DNA of 40,040 bases from IMG/VR virus record IMGVR_UViG_3300037502_002103, positions 1 to 40,040 of that record, one strand, 5' to 3'. The notes under the pieces are model-generated. The model ran no database searches and was not told the DNA's origin. It saw nothing but the letters and a program-made list of their open reading frames with translations. Within the stretch, counting starts at the first letter, position 1. The number at the start of each line of letters is the position of its first letter. Shown one piece after another: positions 31,201 to 39,696 of this stretch. Both the position numbers and the translations under genes were made by a program. The stretch is from a virus.

Positions 31201-32841
31201 GCTGCGGAGATTGAGATGAAGCCCGCCGACTATGTGGGTGGCAAAGCGAACTGGAGAAAGATTCAGCAACTTGCCAGCCAAGCGAACGGTACGGGAACCG
31301 TCAGAGACTTGGATGATTACGCAGGTTTGATGGCGCTCCAATCCACAAAGGATGCACTGTTCAACGCGACGAGCCGTAACAACCTTGAAGACGCTTTGCG
31401 TATCGTTGTGCCGTTCGGTGCTGCGTGGCGTGAGGTTCTAGGAACCTACGCCCGTTATGTTGCAGAGGATCCCACCCGTATTCGTCGAGCACAACAGGTG
31501 TTCAACGGTTTGACGAACGCCGACCCAGACGCAGACGGAAACGGATTCTTCTACCGTGACCCAGTATCCGGTGAATACTCATTCAACTTCCCGATGTCTG
31601 GCGAGATCAGCAAACTGGTCACAGGGATTGGTGGTGGCCCAGGCTTGGAGGTTCCGTTGCAAGCACCTGTGAAGCGTCTCTCTATCGGCTTGTCTGTTAT
31701 CCCTGCTATCGGACCTGTTGCACAGATCCCTGTCGGGATGCTCCCTGACACCCCCACGTTTGATGGCATCATCTCGATTCTTTTGCCGTATGGTCGAACC
31801 ACGGCAGGGAAACTTGGTTTGCCATCGTGGGCGCAGAAAGCAAAGTCCGCGCTCATGGACAACCCGAACAAAATGGACACCATTCTTGGCAACACCTACG
31901 CCGACACACTTCGTGCTCTTGCCGCGTCAGGTGACTACAACATGGATGATCCGCAACAGCGTCAACAGTTGCTAGAGGACGCTAAGGGTAAGGCACGAAT
32001 CTTGACTGCGATGCGAGCACTCGGTCAGTTCATTGGACCTGCTGCACCAAGCAACGAGTTCGTGATTGACAGCAAGGATGGCGACATCTACGCCTCTCAG
32101 CTCATCAAAGAGTTCTACCGTCTACAGAACGAGAACTATGACACTGCTGTGAGCGAGTTCTTGCGCATCTACGGTGATGACGCGATGCTGTATCTGTCGT
32201 CTAAGAGCAAGGCAACCGTGGGCGGGTTGGAGGCTACGAAAGAGTTCGGTGACTGGGAACGCCGTAACGGTGGACTCATCGAACAGTTCCCTGATGTTGC
32301 AGCATATTTTGCGCCTGGTGGATCAGACTTTGACTTCACCACTTGGGAACGCCAGATCCGTACCGGTAAGCGTGAGCGTCTGTCGGCAAAGGAGATTGTG
32401 GAGCAGGCTGAGTATCGGATTGGTTCTGCCCAATATCGGGCTTACCGTTCGCAGATCGGACCGTACCCGAACGCCGAGCAGAGGGCATGGTTGCGCAACG
32501 TTCGATCTGAACTGAATCGCAAGTACCCAGGTTTCCCTGCTGTCCCTGTGTTTACGGTCGGCGAGTTTGAGCAGAAGGTTGCACAGATGCAACAGGCTGT
32601 TCAGGATCCGCGTCTGCAAGGGAACGAGACTGCGAAAGCAATCAGCGACTACCTCACTTACCGTGAGCAGGCGATTGCACAGTATGTGGCCGCTGGTGGG
32701 TCGGCGCAAGGTTTTGCTTCTGCGAAAGCAGCCGAACCGCTACGTGACTGGTTGGCTAATATCGGTACGACTCTTGCTGCAACGACACCTGATTTCTCTC
32801 GTGTTTGGGAACGGGAGTTACAATCAGAGGTTGACCAATGA
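28270..32841 (+). CDS. Very large internal virion/ejection protein
   Basis: 1,523 residues, the largest protein of the genome, starting on the previous stop (TAATG). Mostly helical with Ala/Lys/Asp-rich stretches; hydrophobic or Gly-rich helical segments occur at about 150-240 and near 1120-1170 (e.g. GLSVIPAIGPVAQIPVG). No lysozyme-like or polymerase motif seen. In podoviruses, proteins this long after the portal are usually packed inside the head and ejected first, forming a channel into the cell. A tape measure is the alternative but no tail tube genes are nearby. Confidence 0.6.
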   Translation: MPSNFIDGVTEQKIFDTISANKQENALYRTNASPQVAQAAAQIYRNSPWLTPGQVLTLAKGGASPQAIQLASEIQAKIAPEKVDTTRQRQKSWWERNVFDKAKAVSRWSFATLNLAPEIAQNVASQIASPNDPDGWDGFFKSTSLGTMFQDSGLAGEGWFMGGKAMEKQAERARRFRGTVGDSAWTIGRGAADVFFTPGSKEYSILSGVLDAVVAIGADPTIVGGKALAGARAGRATIAGIQTAEEISAAKKIALVADKALAGLTDAEKAAWDTSKFTRFMTSDTRAKRLLDVVAGEDDPVRLFRDVFDGKIDLATAKKLSEAKTTDQILGILGEQTAVLDEVSARALPTDIRDIRGSQRFYKERTPLVNTWRQSRALTEMPENFILHGNTFDKMKALKNYNNYLNTIKSGYTETDEGRKLMRTMFDALTDDTKTGLDMARDAFDATVKTLLDEDGVPEVISRDLFAKVRESIDETRAYFVDEAGDPTDAGFVQALIQSGKLDPAVFGNLTPDNLKSLRLHGPGSVVELLDRTHVLPDVRTLRRVTANPILKKMIARADADPRAAIALAEYVQNKVWKPLTLATGGYIMRNMFDAQVRIATIGKEGFFNHPLRYIQWVIGDKGAERIIGRNFDEGIRGLTDQFDELTDYYAESQQLALGRGLEDVVPAIRRGTRKDFDIVSRLKDGPELWSRGLVDELIQISKDTLENAVAKGIPTDELVDYLKNNPKGREALAQIEKYLDNGINIVGDADYSIKVPVRGVDDEVLRQWIDHLAKGRVNLKTGGDADLAFAVGYKRVPLNETFTQFADDIQPSQILDGPMNRGRGTLVDLGADADGNKILAIVTDVADTPNGDRWLLRRVSNNRFTGKPLNQAEAEEFARGRAELTRLVNEKRGVANLPDKVKIRKRVATPDKSSPAGRALDRMTNLFFHELYEKRFVNKLERSPVYRQFYYERVAETVGSLSKTEARDLLDRILTRAAEIEMKPADYVGGKANWRKIQQLASQANGTGTVRDLDDYAGLMALQSTKDALFNATSRNNLEDALRIVVPFGAAWREVLGTYARYVAEDPTRIRRAQQVFNGLTNADPDADGNGFFYRDPVSGEYSFNFPMSGEISKLVTGIGGGPGLEVPLQAPVKRLSIGLSVIPAIGPVAQIPVGMLPDTPTFDGIISILLPYGRTTAGKLGLPSWAQKAKSALMDNPNKMDTILGNTYADTLRALAASGDYNMDDPQQRQQLLEDAKGKARILTAMRALGQFIGPAAPSNEFVIDSKDGDIYASQLIKEFYRLQNENYDTAVSEFLRIYGDDAMLYLSSKSKATVGGLEATKEFGDWERRNGGLIEQFPDVAAYFAPGGSDFDFTTWERQIRTGKRERLSAKEIVEQAEYRIGSAQYRAYRSQIGPYPNAEQRAWLRNVRSELNRKYPGFPAVPVFTVGEFEQKVAQMQQAVQDPRLQGNETAKAISDYLTYREQAIAQYVAAGGSAQGFASAKAAEPLRDWLANIGTTLAATTPDFSRVWERELQSEVDQ

Positions 32842-33626
32842 GCACTGACCCAAAGCCTGTGAATCCTGCCGATCCTGCTGGTCTTGGCGTTGCCCCGCCA
32901 CCTGTCGCGACAACCGATAAGGGACAGCAACCCTTCCTTCGACCTGTTACTGGCGTTACGCAGGAAATGCTTCGAGCGGAACAGCAGGCATTTACTCCTC
33001 AGTTTTCACAGACGGTTGAGGGTGGTGCTGATCGACCGCGAACACGCTCCACGATTAGCGGGTACCTCTATGCCGGAACGAACCTCGTTGATGGCTCTGG
33101 TCGAATCGTACGTCAACGCTATGACGCAACCCGTGAGGCGTACACCGAACTTCGTTCAATGGACGCAACAGAGCGCACAGCTTTTCTCAATGAGATGTAT
33201 CAGCGTGGACTGTATGACGGAAAGATCAAGCCATCCGCGACAGGGTTCACGCCAGCAGACCTGAAGGTTATGCAGCAGGTGTTGCTCGCATCTAATGAAT
33301 ACGGGTACGAGTGGCGCACATCATTGAACTTCATTCGTCAAGAAAACCCTGTGTCTTCGCCTGGTGCTGGTCGCAAGATACCGTCAGCGATTGACTTGGG
33401 TCGTGCACTTGACGAGCAGGCCCTCAGTTCGCTTGGTCGAACACTGACCGCACAGGAACGTCAGCAGCAGGTTGCCAACATTCAGGGTCAGATTCGTGGT
33501 GGCACGGATGTGCAGACATCTACACTTATTGAAATGGCTCCAGGCAAAGTTGCGCCAGCAGAAGAACAGGCATACAACTTCGCTCGTGTAGCTGACATCA
33601 CATCACGTATCTTGGGTGGCTCGTAA
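32838..33626 (+). CDS. Putative internal virion protein
   Basis: 262 residues, ATGA overlap with the large protein. N-terminal 40 residues disordered and Pro-rich; then helical segments including MDATERTAFLNEMYQRGLYDG and LGRTLTAQERQQQVANIQ. No enzyme motif. Tight coupling with both neighbours argues for equal-quantity virion components. Confidence 0.6.
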   Translation: MSTDPKPVNPADPAGLGVAPPPVATTDKGQQPFLRPVTGVTQEMLRAEQQAFTPQFSQTVEGGADRPRTRSTISGYLYAGTNLVDGSGRIVRQRYDATREAYTELRSMDATERTAFLNEMYQRGLYDGKIKPSATGFTPADLKVMQQVLLASNEYGYEWRTSLNFIRQENPVSSPGAGRKIPSAIDLGRALDEQALSSLGRTLTAQERQQQVANIQGQIRGGTDVQTSTLIEMAPGKVAPAEEQAYNFARVADITSRILGGS

Positions 33627-35164
33627 TGGCTGCTAGTGACGATCTTCAGAAAGCCAAAGAAGCGCTTGCTGCTGGCAAGAAATTTACCTATAAAGGTAAG
33701 AGTTATTCGCTGACGGAGATTCGCGACACTCTGATTCCTGACATCTTGGAGCCAGCAGTCGAGGCCGAGACAAAGCAACAGCAGACTTCCGAACAGCAGG
33801 CTGGTGCGCAGCGTCAGGTTGTGGAAGACATCGTTGCTCAAACGAAACTGGCTATTGACCGAGCCAAGACAGCCAAGAGGTCTGCTGAAACCGCAGCGAA
33901 CCAGGCTCGACGGGCGTTCAATAACGGGCAGATCAGTGAGGCGGAATTTACTGCGGCGGTCAATCTTCCTGCACAGATTCAGGAAGATATTGATTTGATG
34001 TCGGCAGGGAAAAGCATCGGTCGTCTTGTTGGCACAGCATCTTATGAAGCCGTGCCTGTTACCCCAGCTAAGACCACAAGTATTACAAGCAAAACAGCCA
34101 CCCCTAGTGGCGCTCAGGAACGTCTTGGTGGAACATCTGATGTCGTCCCAGCAAAGCCAACCATAACGCCGACTGAAAGCGTCCCACCATCTGCGCCGAG
34201 CGTCACGCCAGTCAAAGGCAAGGGCAAAGGCAAGAAGGCTCCGGTTGTCTCACCCGACGCATGGAAAGACATTTTGCGTGAACGCTTCCCTGCTTACAAC
34301 AATGACTGGTTGACTGAGAACGCAACTACCCACTTCGGGCAAGACGTAATTGAATTGATGATTGAGGCCGCGAATCCGAACGGCAAGTTTGGTGGGCTAA
34401 AAACTGAAGACGGGTTGAAGGCGTACGAACTTGCGTTCAGGCAAACGAACTACTACCTGAACACCACTTCTTCTGCGAGACAGTTCGATCAGTCCACGCC
34501 AGCCACACAGAAAGCGCTGGTCGATGCCAAGAAACTGGAACTGTCTGGGGAACTTGGCGACATCGGTCTGGACGAAACCACGCTCAACGCCCTGGCTTCT
34601 GATGCGGCCCGTAAAGGTTTGACTGGTCTTGGCTTGCGTCAAGCTGCCTACTCGTACATTCTGAAGCCAGCCGATCAGCCGACTGCTGTCGCCACCCGTG
34701 CGATGGAAGCCGCTGACGCTGACAGGATTCGTGCTATTGGTCGCGCTTACAACTACAACGTGAGTGACGCTGAACTGAAGTCCATCCTTACCGGTGCGCC
34801 AACCCCAGCAGGTGTGGTGCTGACTGAGGAAGGGTTGCGTCAGAAGGCGCAGAACTGGGCGAAGGGTGCGATGCCCCAGCTCGCAGATCAGATTGATCGC
34901 GGGTTGACGCTCGAAGAAATCGGTGGCAACTATCAGAAGTACGCGGCACAGATCTTGGAGCAACCAGAAGACAAGATTGATATGTTCTCTGGCCCGTATC
35001 TTCAGGCTTTCGGTACGAAGGAAACTGGTCAGATGTCGCTTGGTGATTGGATTGAGCGTTTGAAGTCTGATTCTCGGTTTGGTTGGCAGTACACGAAGCA
35101 GGCGAATCAGCAGGCTACGGATGTGGCGTTGGCGATTGCTAGAGCGTTTGGGAAGGTTCAGTAA
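33626..35164 (+). CDS. Putative internal virion protein
   Basis: 512 residues, TAATG overlap. An Ala/Lys/Gln-rich helical region (about 45-120), a Thr/Pro/Lys linker with KGKGKGKK near 195, then a globular domain with WKDILRERFPAYNNDWL and a C-terminal FGWQYTKQANQQATDVA. I recall similar C-terminal blocks in minor virion proteins of other actinobacterial and environmental phages. No catalytic motif. Likely packed in or near the head. Confidence 0.6.
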   Translation: MAASDDLQKAKEALAAGKKFTYKGKSYSLTEIRDTLIPDILEPAVEAETKQQQTSEQQAGAQRQVVEDIVAQTKLAIDRAKTAKRSAETAANQARRAFNNGQISEAEFTAAVNLPAQIQEDIDLMSAGKSIGRLVGTASYEAVPVTPAKTTSITSKTATPSGAQERLGGTSDVVPAKPTITPTESVPPSAPSVTPVKGKGKGKKAPVVSPDAWKDILRERFPAYNNDWLTENATTHFGQDVIELMIEAANPNGKFGGLKTEDGLKAYELAFRQTNYYLNTTSSARQFDQSTPATQKALVDAKKLELSGELGDIGLDETTLNALASDAARKGLTGLGLRQAAYSYILKPADQPTAVATRAMEAADADRIRAIGRAYNYNVSDAELKSILTGAPTPAGVVLTEEGLRQKAQNWAKGAMPQLADQIDRGLTLEEIGGNYQKYAAQILEQPEDKIDMFSGPYLQAFGTKETGQMSLGDWIERLKSDSRFGWQYTKQANQQATDVALAIARAFGKVQ

Positions 35165-36219
35165 TGAGTGATCTTGGAATGATGGATGCTGGTCAGCGGG
35201 CTGAGCAAATTCAACGGGAGCAGGCTGCTGGCACGACTGTTTCGCGAGAGCGTCCAATCGTTGAGTCGTTTACGCCGACTCCTCCAGTTGAGGAGGCTGA
35301 GGATCCTGTTGCTCGTGAGATGCGTTTGGATCGTGAGGCTCGTGCTGCTGCTGAGGCTTTGGCTGCGAACCAGCGCCGACAGGATGCCCGTTCCACCATC
35401 AACGCCGTGCTGTCCAGTTACGGTCTTGCCGAACTAGCTGACTACACCTACAACCAGATTATTGTGCGTGAAACCGTCAACATCAACAATCCTGACGCAA
35501 TCATCTATGCATTGCGTGAACAGCCTGCGTATCAGAAACGTTTTGCCGCTAACGCTGTCCGTGCCCGTAAGGGTTTGTCTGAGTTGGATCCTGCGTCGTA
35601 TATCGCGTTGGAGAACCAGTATCGGGAAACGCTTCGAGCGAATGGTATGCCAGCCAACTTCTATGACCAGAACGATGACTTCACCGCGTTGCTCGAAGGT
35701 GATGTTTCTCCAGCCGAATTGAATGAGCGTGTTCAGCAGGGGTATCGTGCGGTCGCTGACGCTGACCCTGAGGTGAAGCGCCAGATGCAACAGCTCTATG
35801 GGGTGGGTGAGGCTGAATTGGCTGCCTACTTCCTTGACCCTGAACGTGCCGCACCGCTCCTGACTCGTCAGGCTCGTGCCGCTCAGATCGCTGCCCGTGG
35901 ATCCGAGCAGGGTGGGATCCAGTTGAGTGGTGCGCTCGCTGAGGATCTGGCTCGACGCGGTATCACCGAAGCTGAAGCCCAGCGTGGGTTCGCTGAGATT
36001 GGTGCGTTGGGTGAGTTGCGTCAAACCTTTGCAGGTGAAACCGCGCTCTCCACCGAGCAGATCGTGGGATCCCAGTTCGGGACCGATATCCAGGCTCAGC
36101 AGGAGTTAGAGCGTCGCCGCCGTTTGCGTACCGGTGAGTTCGCTGGTGGCGGTCAGTTCACTCGCACCACTGGAGCTACCTCAGGCTCGATTGAGACAGG
36201 TGTCGGCACCGCACAGTAA
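35164..36219 (+). CDS. Putative internal virion protein
   Basis: 351 residues, TAATG overlap with the previous gene. Acidic start, helical body with INNPDAIIYALREQPAYQ followed by KRF, then FYDQNDDFTALLEGDVS and a Glu/Arg/Ala-rich end with a Gly/Thr tail. The pattern resembles minor structural proteins of the same gene block in other phages. Ends just before the structured non-coding leader of scaffold and capsid. Confidence 0.6.
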   Translation: MSDLGMMDAGQRAEQIQREQAAGTTVSRERPIVESFTPTPPVEEAEDPVAREMRLDREARAAAEALAANQRRQDARSTINAVLSSYGLAELADYTYNQIIVRETVNINNPDAIIYALREQPAYQKRFAANAVRARKGLSELDPASYIALENQYRETLRANGMPANFYDQNDDFTALLEGDVSPAELNERVQQGYRAVADADPEVKRQMQQLYGVGEAELAAYFLDPERAAPLLTRQARAAQIAARGSEQGGIQLSGALAEDLARRGITEAEAQRGFAEIGALGELRQTFAGETALSTEQIVGSQFGTDIQAQQELERRRRLRTGEFAGGGQFTRTTGATSGSIETGVGTAQ

Positions 36220-36359
36220 CCACCGACAGTGGTGTGTGTTACACTTCGAGTGTTCCAACAGGGACACCATCGGAACCCCCCGATTTCGATGTGAAAACAA
36301 GGGTGAGACTTTGCAGCCATCTGGAACCTCCAACCAGATGTGGGCAGAAGGAGTGAGCC
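36219..36359 (+). promoter_or_regulatory. Promoter and structured leader of the scaffold/capsid mRNA
   Basis: Contains TGT-TACACT (36237-36245, candidate promoter), the 13-bp palindrome ACACT-TCG-AGTGT (36241-36253) on top of it, and two stem-loops downstream: CATCG/CGATG (36268-36291) and CATCTGG/CCAGATG (36318-36340). Both downstream loops start with a GGAACC-N-CC sequence. AGGAG precedes the ATG at 36360. Confidence 0.5.
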
Positions 36360-36803
36360 ATGTCAGAAGCAAACTTTGAGTTTGATGAGGACGCGGTAGA
36401 GCAACAGCCGAAGGATCCCGTTAGGGCACATCTGCGGAAACTCGAAGCCGAAAATAAGGCTTTGAAAGAGCAGGTCGCAGCCAAAGCGGAAGCCGAACGA
36501 AAGCTGGCGTTTGTGGAAGCAGGCATCGACCTGTCAGCCCCAGGTGCCAAGTATTTCGTGAAGGGCTATGACGGTGAACTTTCACCGGAAGCAATCCGAC
36601 AGGCGGCCGAGGAAGCAAGTCTCATTCGTAAGCAAGACACATCTGGTGAACAGCAGGCGTGGAACAGGGTGGCTCAGGCTGCTCGTGCGGGTGAAACAAG
36701 CGAACCGGTTGTTGACTACAGTGCCAAAATCAAGCAGGCACGTTCAGCCGATGAAGTGATGCAACTGCTGGCTCAGGCGAGAGCCGAAGCAGAAAAACTG
36801 TAA
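36360..36803 (+). CDS. Capsid scaffolding protein
   Basis: 147 residues directly before the capsid gene. Acidic N-terminus, a coiled-coil stretch (HLRKLEAENKALKEQVAAK, about 24-42), then AFVEAGIDLSAPGAKYFVKG and a charged helical C-terminus. Size, order and the heptad-rich centre are typical of scaffolds that direct procapsid assembly and leave before maturation. Confidence 0.75.
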   Translation: MSEANFEFDEDAVEQQPKDPVRAHLRKLEAENKALKEQVAAKAEAERKLAFVEAGIDLSAPGAKYFVKGYDGELSPEAIRQAAEEASLIRKQDTSGEQQAWNRVAQAARAGETSEPVVDYSAKIKQARSADEVMQLLAQARAEAEKL

Positions 36804-36830
36804 ACCCCAACAAGTAAAGGAAGGCCCTAA

Positions 36831-37808
36831 GTGGCTTACACGCAAGTATCCTCGCTCAACACCGTTCAGGCGGCGTACGAGCAGCTGGCCTACTTCGCGC
36901 TGCGCTCCGAACTCCTGTTCGATCAGGCAGCCGATGTCCAGCCAACCAACCAGTCGATGCCAGGAAGCTCGGTGGTCTTCACCAAGTTCGCTGACCTCTC
37001 GGCAGCAACCAGCACCCTCGACGAGATCACCGATGTCACCCCAGTCGCGATGAGCGACAGCCAGGTGACGGTCACGCTCGCCGAGTACGGCAACGCGATC
37101 AACACGACCGCCAAGCTCCGTGGCACCTCGTTCATGGATGTGGACGCAGCCGCAGCGAACATCATCGGCTACAACGCTGGTGACTCGCTCGATCAGGTTG
37201 TCCGCGACGTTCTCGCCGCTGGCACCCAGAACATCTTCTACGGTTCGGGTGGCGCTTCGCTCCCGACGAGCCGTGCGACGGTCGGTTCTGACGACATCAT
37301 CACCGCGAACGACATCCGCAAGATGACCGCTTCGCTCCGCAAGAAGAACGTTGCCACGTTCAACGGCTACTACATGGGTTTCATTCACCCAGACGTGTCG
37401 TACGACCTTCGTCGCGAGACGGGCAACGCTTCGTGGAACGCTCCGCACGTCAACGTGGATGTCGCAGGCATCTACAACGGCGAGATCGGAATGTTCGAGT
37501 CGGTGCGTTTCATCGAGACGCCACGCGCGAAGATCTTCGCAAACGCTTCGGACGGGTCGGGTTCTTCGACTGGTTCCAGCGCAACCGTGGACGTGTACTG
37601 CACCCACGTCATGGGCCGCCAGTCGCTTGCAAAGGCGTACTCGATTGTCGATGGCAACGGCGCGTTCCCGAAGATCGTGGAAGGTCCAGTTGTGGACGTT
37701 CTGCGCCGCTTCAACCCAACCGGCTGGTACTGGCTGGGTGGCTACGGCCGCTTCCGTGAGGAAGCACTCGGACGCATCGAGTCGTCGTCCAGCATTGGTG
37801 CCAACTAA
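36831..37808 (+). CDS. Major capsid protein (HK97 fold, N4-gp56-like)
   Basis: 325 residues from GTG (AAGGAAGG upstream). Matches the N4-gp56-type pattern: early helix region, SSVVFTKFADLSAAT strand, VTVTLAEYGNAINTTAKL, a D-x2-V-x2-VLAAGTQNIFYG segment, GFIHPDVSYDLR and a C-terminal GWYWLGGYGRFREEA. Unlike its neighbours it uses almost only C- or G-ending preferred codons, as expected for the most abundant protein. A strong terminator follows. Confidence 0.85.
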   Translation: MAYTQVSSLNTVQAAYEQLAYFALRSELLFDQAADVQPTNQSMPGSSVVFTKFADLSAATSTLDEITDVTPVAMSDSQVTVTLAEYGNAINTTAKLRGTSFMDVDAAAANIIGYNAGDSLDQVVRDVLAAGTQNIFYGSGGASLPTSRATVGSDDIITANDIRKMTASLRKKNVATFNGYYMGFIHPDVSYDLRRETGNASWNAPHVNVDVAGIYNGEIGMFESVRFIETPRAKIFANASDGSGSSTGSSATVDVYCTHVMGRQSLAKAYSIVDGNGAFPKIVEGPVVDVLRRFNPTGWYWLGGYGRFREEALGRIESSSSIGAN

Positions 37809-37825
37809 CTAGTTGGTTCTCCGCG

Positions 37826-37868
37826 AAGCGGGGATCGGTGGGTGTATGCCTGCTGATCCCCGCTTTTT
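37826..37868 (+). terminator. Strong intrinsic terminator after the capsid gene
   Basis: AAGCGGGGATC (37826-37836) and GATCCCCGCTT (37855-37865) form an 11-bp perfect stem, with TTTTT at 37864-37868 overlapping its end. Ends the scaffold-capsid transcript and would leave the tail genes to their own promoter at 37874. Confidence 0.9.
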
Positions 37869-37873
37869 GCGTT

Positions 37874-37882
37874 TGCTACACT
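37874..37882 (+). promoter_or_regulatory. Promoter giving a leaderless mRNA (TGC-TACACT)
   Basis: Extended -10 whose last base is seven bases before the ATG at 37890, so transcription would start at or next to the ATG. No Shine-Dalgarno sequence is present. Leaderless starts with TANNNT at this spacing are common in Actinobacteria. The same TACACT hexamer is used at 36240. Confidence 0.6.
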
Positions 37883-37889
37883 GTCACTG

Positions 37890-38252
37890 ATGTCAATTTC
37901 TAACTACGCCGAAAACGCTCTGCTCGACACTCTGAGGAATCAGTCGTTTGCTGTCACCACCACCTACGTCAAGTTGCACACTGGCGATCCAGGTGAAGCT
38001 GGTACGAGCAACGCTGCGACTGAGACGACTCGTAAGTCCGTGTCATGGTCGGCTGCTTCGTCGGGTTCGTTGGCTTCTTCTGCGACTCTTGAATGGACCA
38101 ACGTCGCGGCAACAGAAACGTACTCACATTGGTCGCTTTGGGATAATGCTTCTACGGGCAACTGTTTGTGGTCTGGCGCTTTGTCTTCTTCTGCTGCTGT
38201 CACTGCTGGCGACACCTTCCAGATCACTTCGCTGACGCTTACGCTGGATTAG
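37890..38252 (+). CDS. Small beta-rich virion protein
   Basis: 120 residues. Contains YVKLHTGDPGEAGTSNAATE, then SWSAAS, LEWTNV and SHWSLWDNASTGNCLWSGAL: a pattern I associate with a phage family of small structural proteins (decoration or tail-appendage). No signal or enzyme motif. Read as the first gene of the tail transcript because of the terminator/promoter pair before it. Confidence 0.7.
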   Translation: MSISNYAENALLDTLRNQSFAVTTTYVKLHTGDPGEAGTSNAATETTRKSVSWSAASSGSLASSATLEWTNVAATETYSHWSLWDNASTGNCLWSGALSSSAAVTAGDTFQITSLTLTLD

Positions 38253-38266
38253 TGGGGTAGCCCGTC

Positions 38267-39523
38267 GTGGCGACAAATTTCCCCACCTCTCTTGATGCGC
38301 TAACTAATCCTACGTCGACTTCAACGTTGACGAGTCCTTCTCATGCGGGTCAGCACGCGGATGCGAATGATGCGATTGAGGCGTTGCAGGCGAAGGTTGG
38401 TGTGAATTCGTCTGCTGTGACGACGAGTCTTGATTATAAGGTAGAGAACATTCTTGCGGTTTCGCAGTCGTATCGTAATGTGGTTATCAACGGTGCGATG
38501 CAGGTTGCGCAACGAGGAACCAGTGTTACTGGAATTGTTGGTAATGGCTATTACACAGCAGACCGATGGAATCTTGATATCGCGGCATTGGGTACCTGGA
38601 CCCAAAGTGTTGAAAATGATGCGCCGACTGGTTCGGGTTTGCGTAAATCGTTGAAAATGCTTTGTACCACCGCGGATGCCTCTCCAGCGGCAGGAGATTA
38701 TGTTTATTTGAGCCAAAGAATTGAAGGTCAGAACGCCCAAGTTTTTGCTAAAGGGACATCGTCGGCAAAGTCAATGACCGTTTCGTTTTGGGTAAAATCA
38801 AATGTGACTGGAACTTTTGTTGTTCGACTTCTTGATGCGGACAATTCAAACCGCATGGCTAGCGCTCAATACACAATTTCTGCTTCGGCTACCTGGGAAA
38901 AAAAGACTGTGACATTTACAGGAGATACGACTGGAGCGTTTGATAACGATGCCAATGGTTCCTTATGGGTTTCATTTTGGTTGGCTGGAGGGTCAAACTT
39001 CACTTCTGGCGCAACACAATCCTGGGGGTCTTATACAGCGGCGAATGAAGCACCAAGTCAAACCAATGTCGCGGCTACCGTGAACAATTATTGGCAGGTA
39101 ACTGGTGTACAACTTGAACCTGGTTCGGTTGCGACGCCATTTGAGTTTGAACAATTTGATGTCACGTTGCGTAGATGTATGCGCTACTTTGAAAAATCAT
39201 TCAACTACTCAACCGCTCCAGCACACAACACGGGCGCTCTTGCTCTGCACAACAACTGCGGTTCTCTCGGATGCGGAGGAAACACTTATTTCCGTTTGGT
39301 ATACCAAGTTCGAAAACGAGGCGCACCTACAATGCGGGCATACGATTCAGGCGCGACCCATACCGCAACCGAAAACTGGTGGCGCTCATATAGCGGTTGT
39401 GCTGGAACAGCAGTGCAAAACGCTATATCCATGACCTTTTATGAATCTTTTGCCGACGGATATCTTCAGTACTCCACAGGTGCTGGATTCGGATTTGAAT
39501 ACACACTGGATGCAGAACTATGA
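38267..39523 (+). CDS. Tail fibre/receptor-binding protein
   Basis: 418 residues from GTG. The first 45 residues (SLDALTNPTSTSTLTSPSHA, then QHADANDAIEALQAKVG) are a recurrent N-terminal virion-attachment module. From about 75 (NGAMQVAQRGTS, YTADRW) begins a carbohydrate-binding-module-like jelly roll, up to VTGVQLEPGS near 280, which I know from phage fibre tips. The last 120 residues are a separate Tyr/Cys/Gly-rich cap. Likely sugar-binding host contact. From about 38500 the codon use turns more AT-rich than in its start, suggesting exchange of the tip. Confidence 0.75.
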   Translation: MATNFPTSLDALTNPTSTSTLTSPSHAGQHADANDAIEALQAKVGVNSSAVTTSLDYKVENILAVSQSYRNVVINGAMQVAQRGTSVTGIVGNGYYTADRWNLDIAALGTWTQSVENDAPTGSGLRKSLKMLCTTADASPAAGDYVYLSQRIEGQNAQVFAKGTSSAKSMTVSFWVKSNVTGTFVVRLLDADNSNRMASAQYTISASATWEKKTVTFTGDTTGAFDNDANGSLWVSFWLAGGSNFTSGATQSWGSYTAANEAPSQTNVAATVNNYWQVTGVQLEPGSVATPFEFEQFDVTLRRCMRYFEKSFNYSTAPAHNTGALALHNNCGSLGCGGNTYFRLVYQVRKRGAPTMRAYDSGATHTATENWWRSYSGCAGTAVQNAISMTFYESFADGYLQYSTGAGFGFEYTLDAEL

Positions 39524-39693
39524 GTTTCGTAATTCAACGCCACACCAGCAACGTGATGGGCGAATTCATCACCATTTTCGAACCATCATCTGGGAAAATC
39601 ATTCCACCAAATGAAAACAATACCGACTATCAGCGTTACTTGGCTTGGGTTGCTGAAGGAAACGTCGCGGAGGAACGGAACCCGCAAGGGTAG
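39520..39693 (+). CDS. Small tail-associated protein
   Basis: 57 residues, ATG overlapping the fibre stop (ATGA). Short beta part then NNTDYQRYLAWVAEGN and a Glu/Arg end. Such DYQxYLAWxAEGN endings occur in small proteins following fibre genes, sometimes as chaperones or tip pieces. Role unproven. Confidence 0.6.
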   Translation: MSFVIQRHTSNVMGEFITIFEPSSGKIIPPNENNTDYQRYLAWVAEGNVAEERNPQG

Positions 39694-39696
39694 TCA

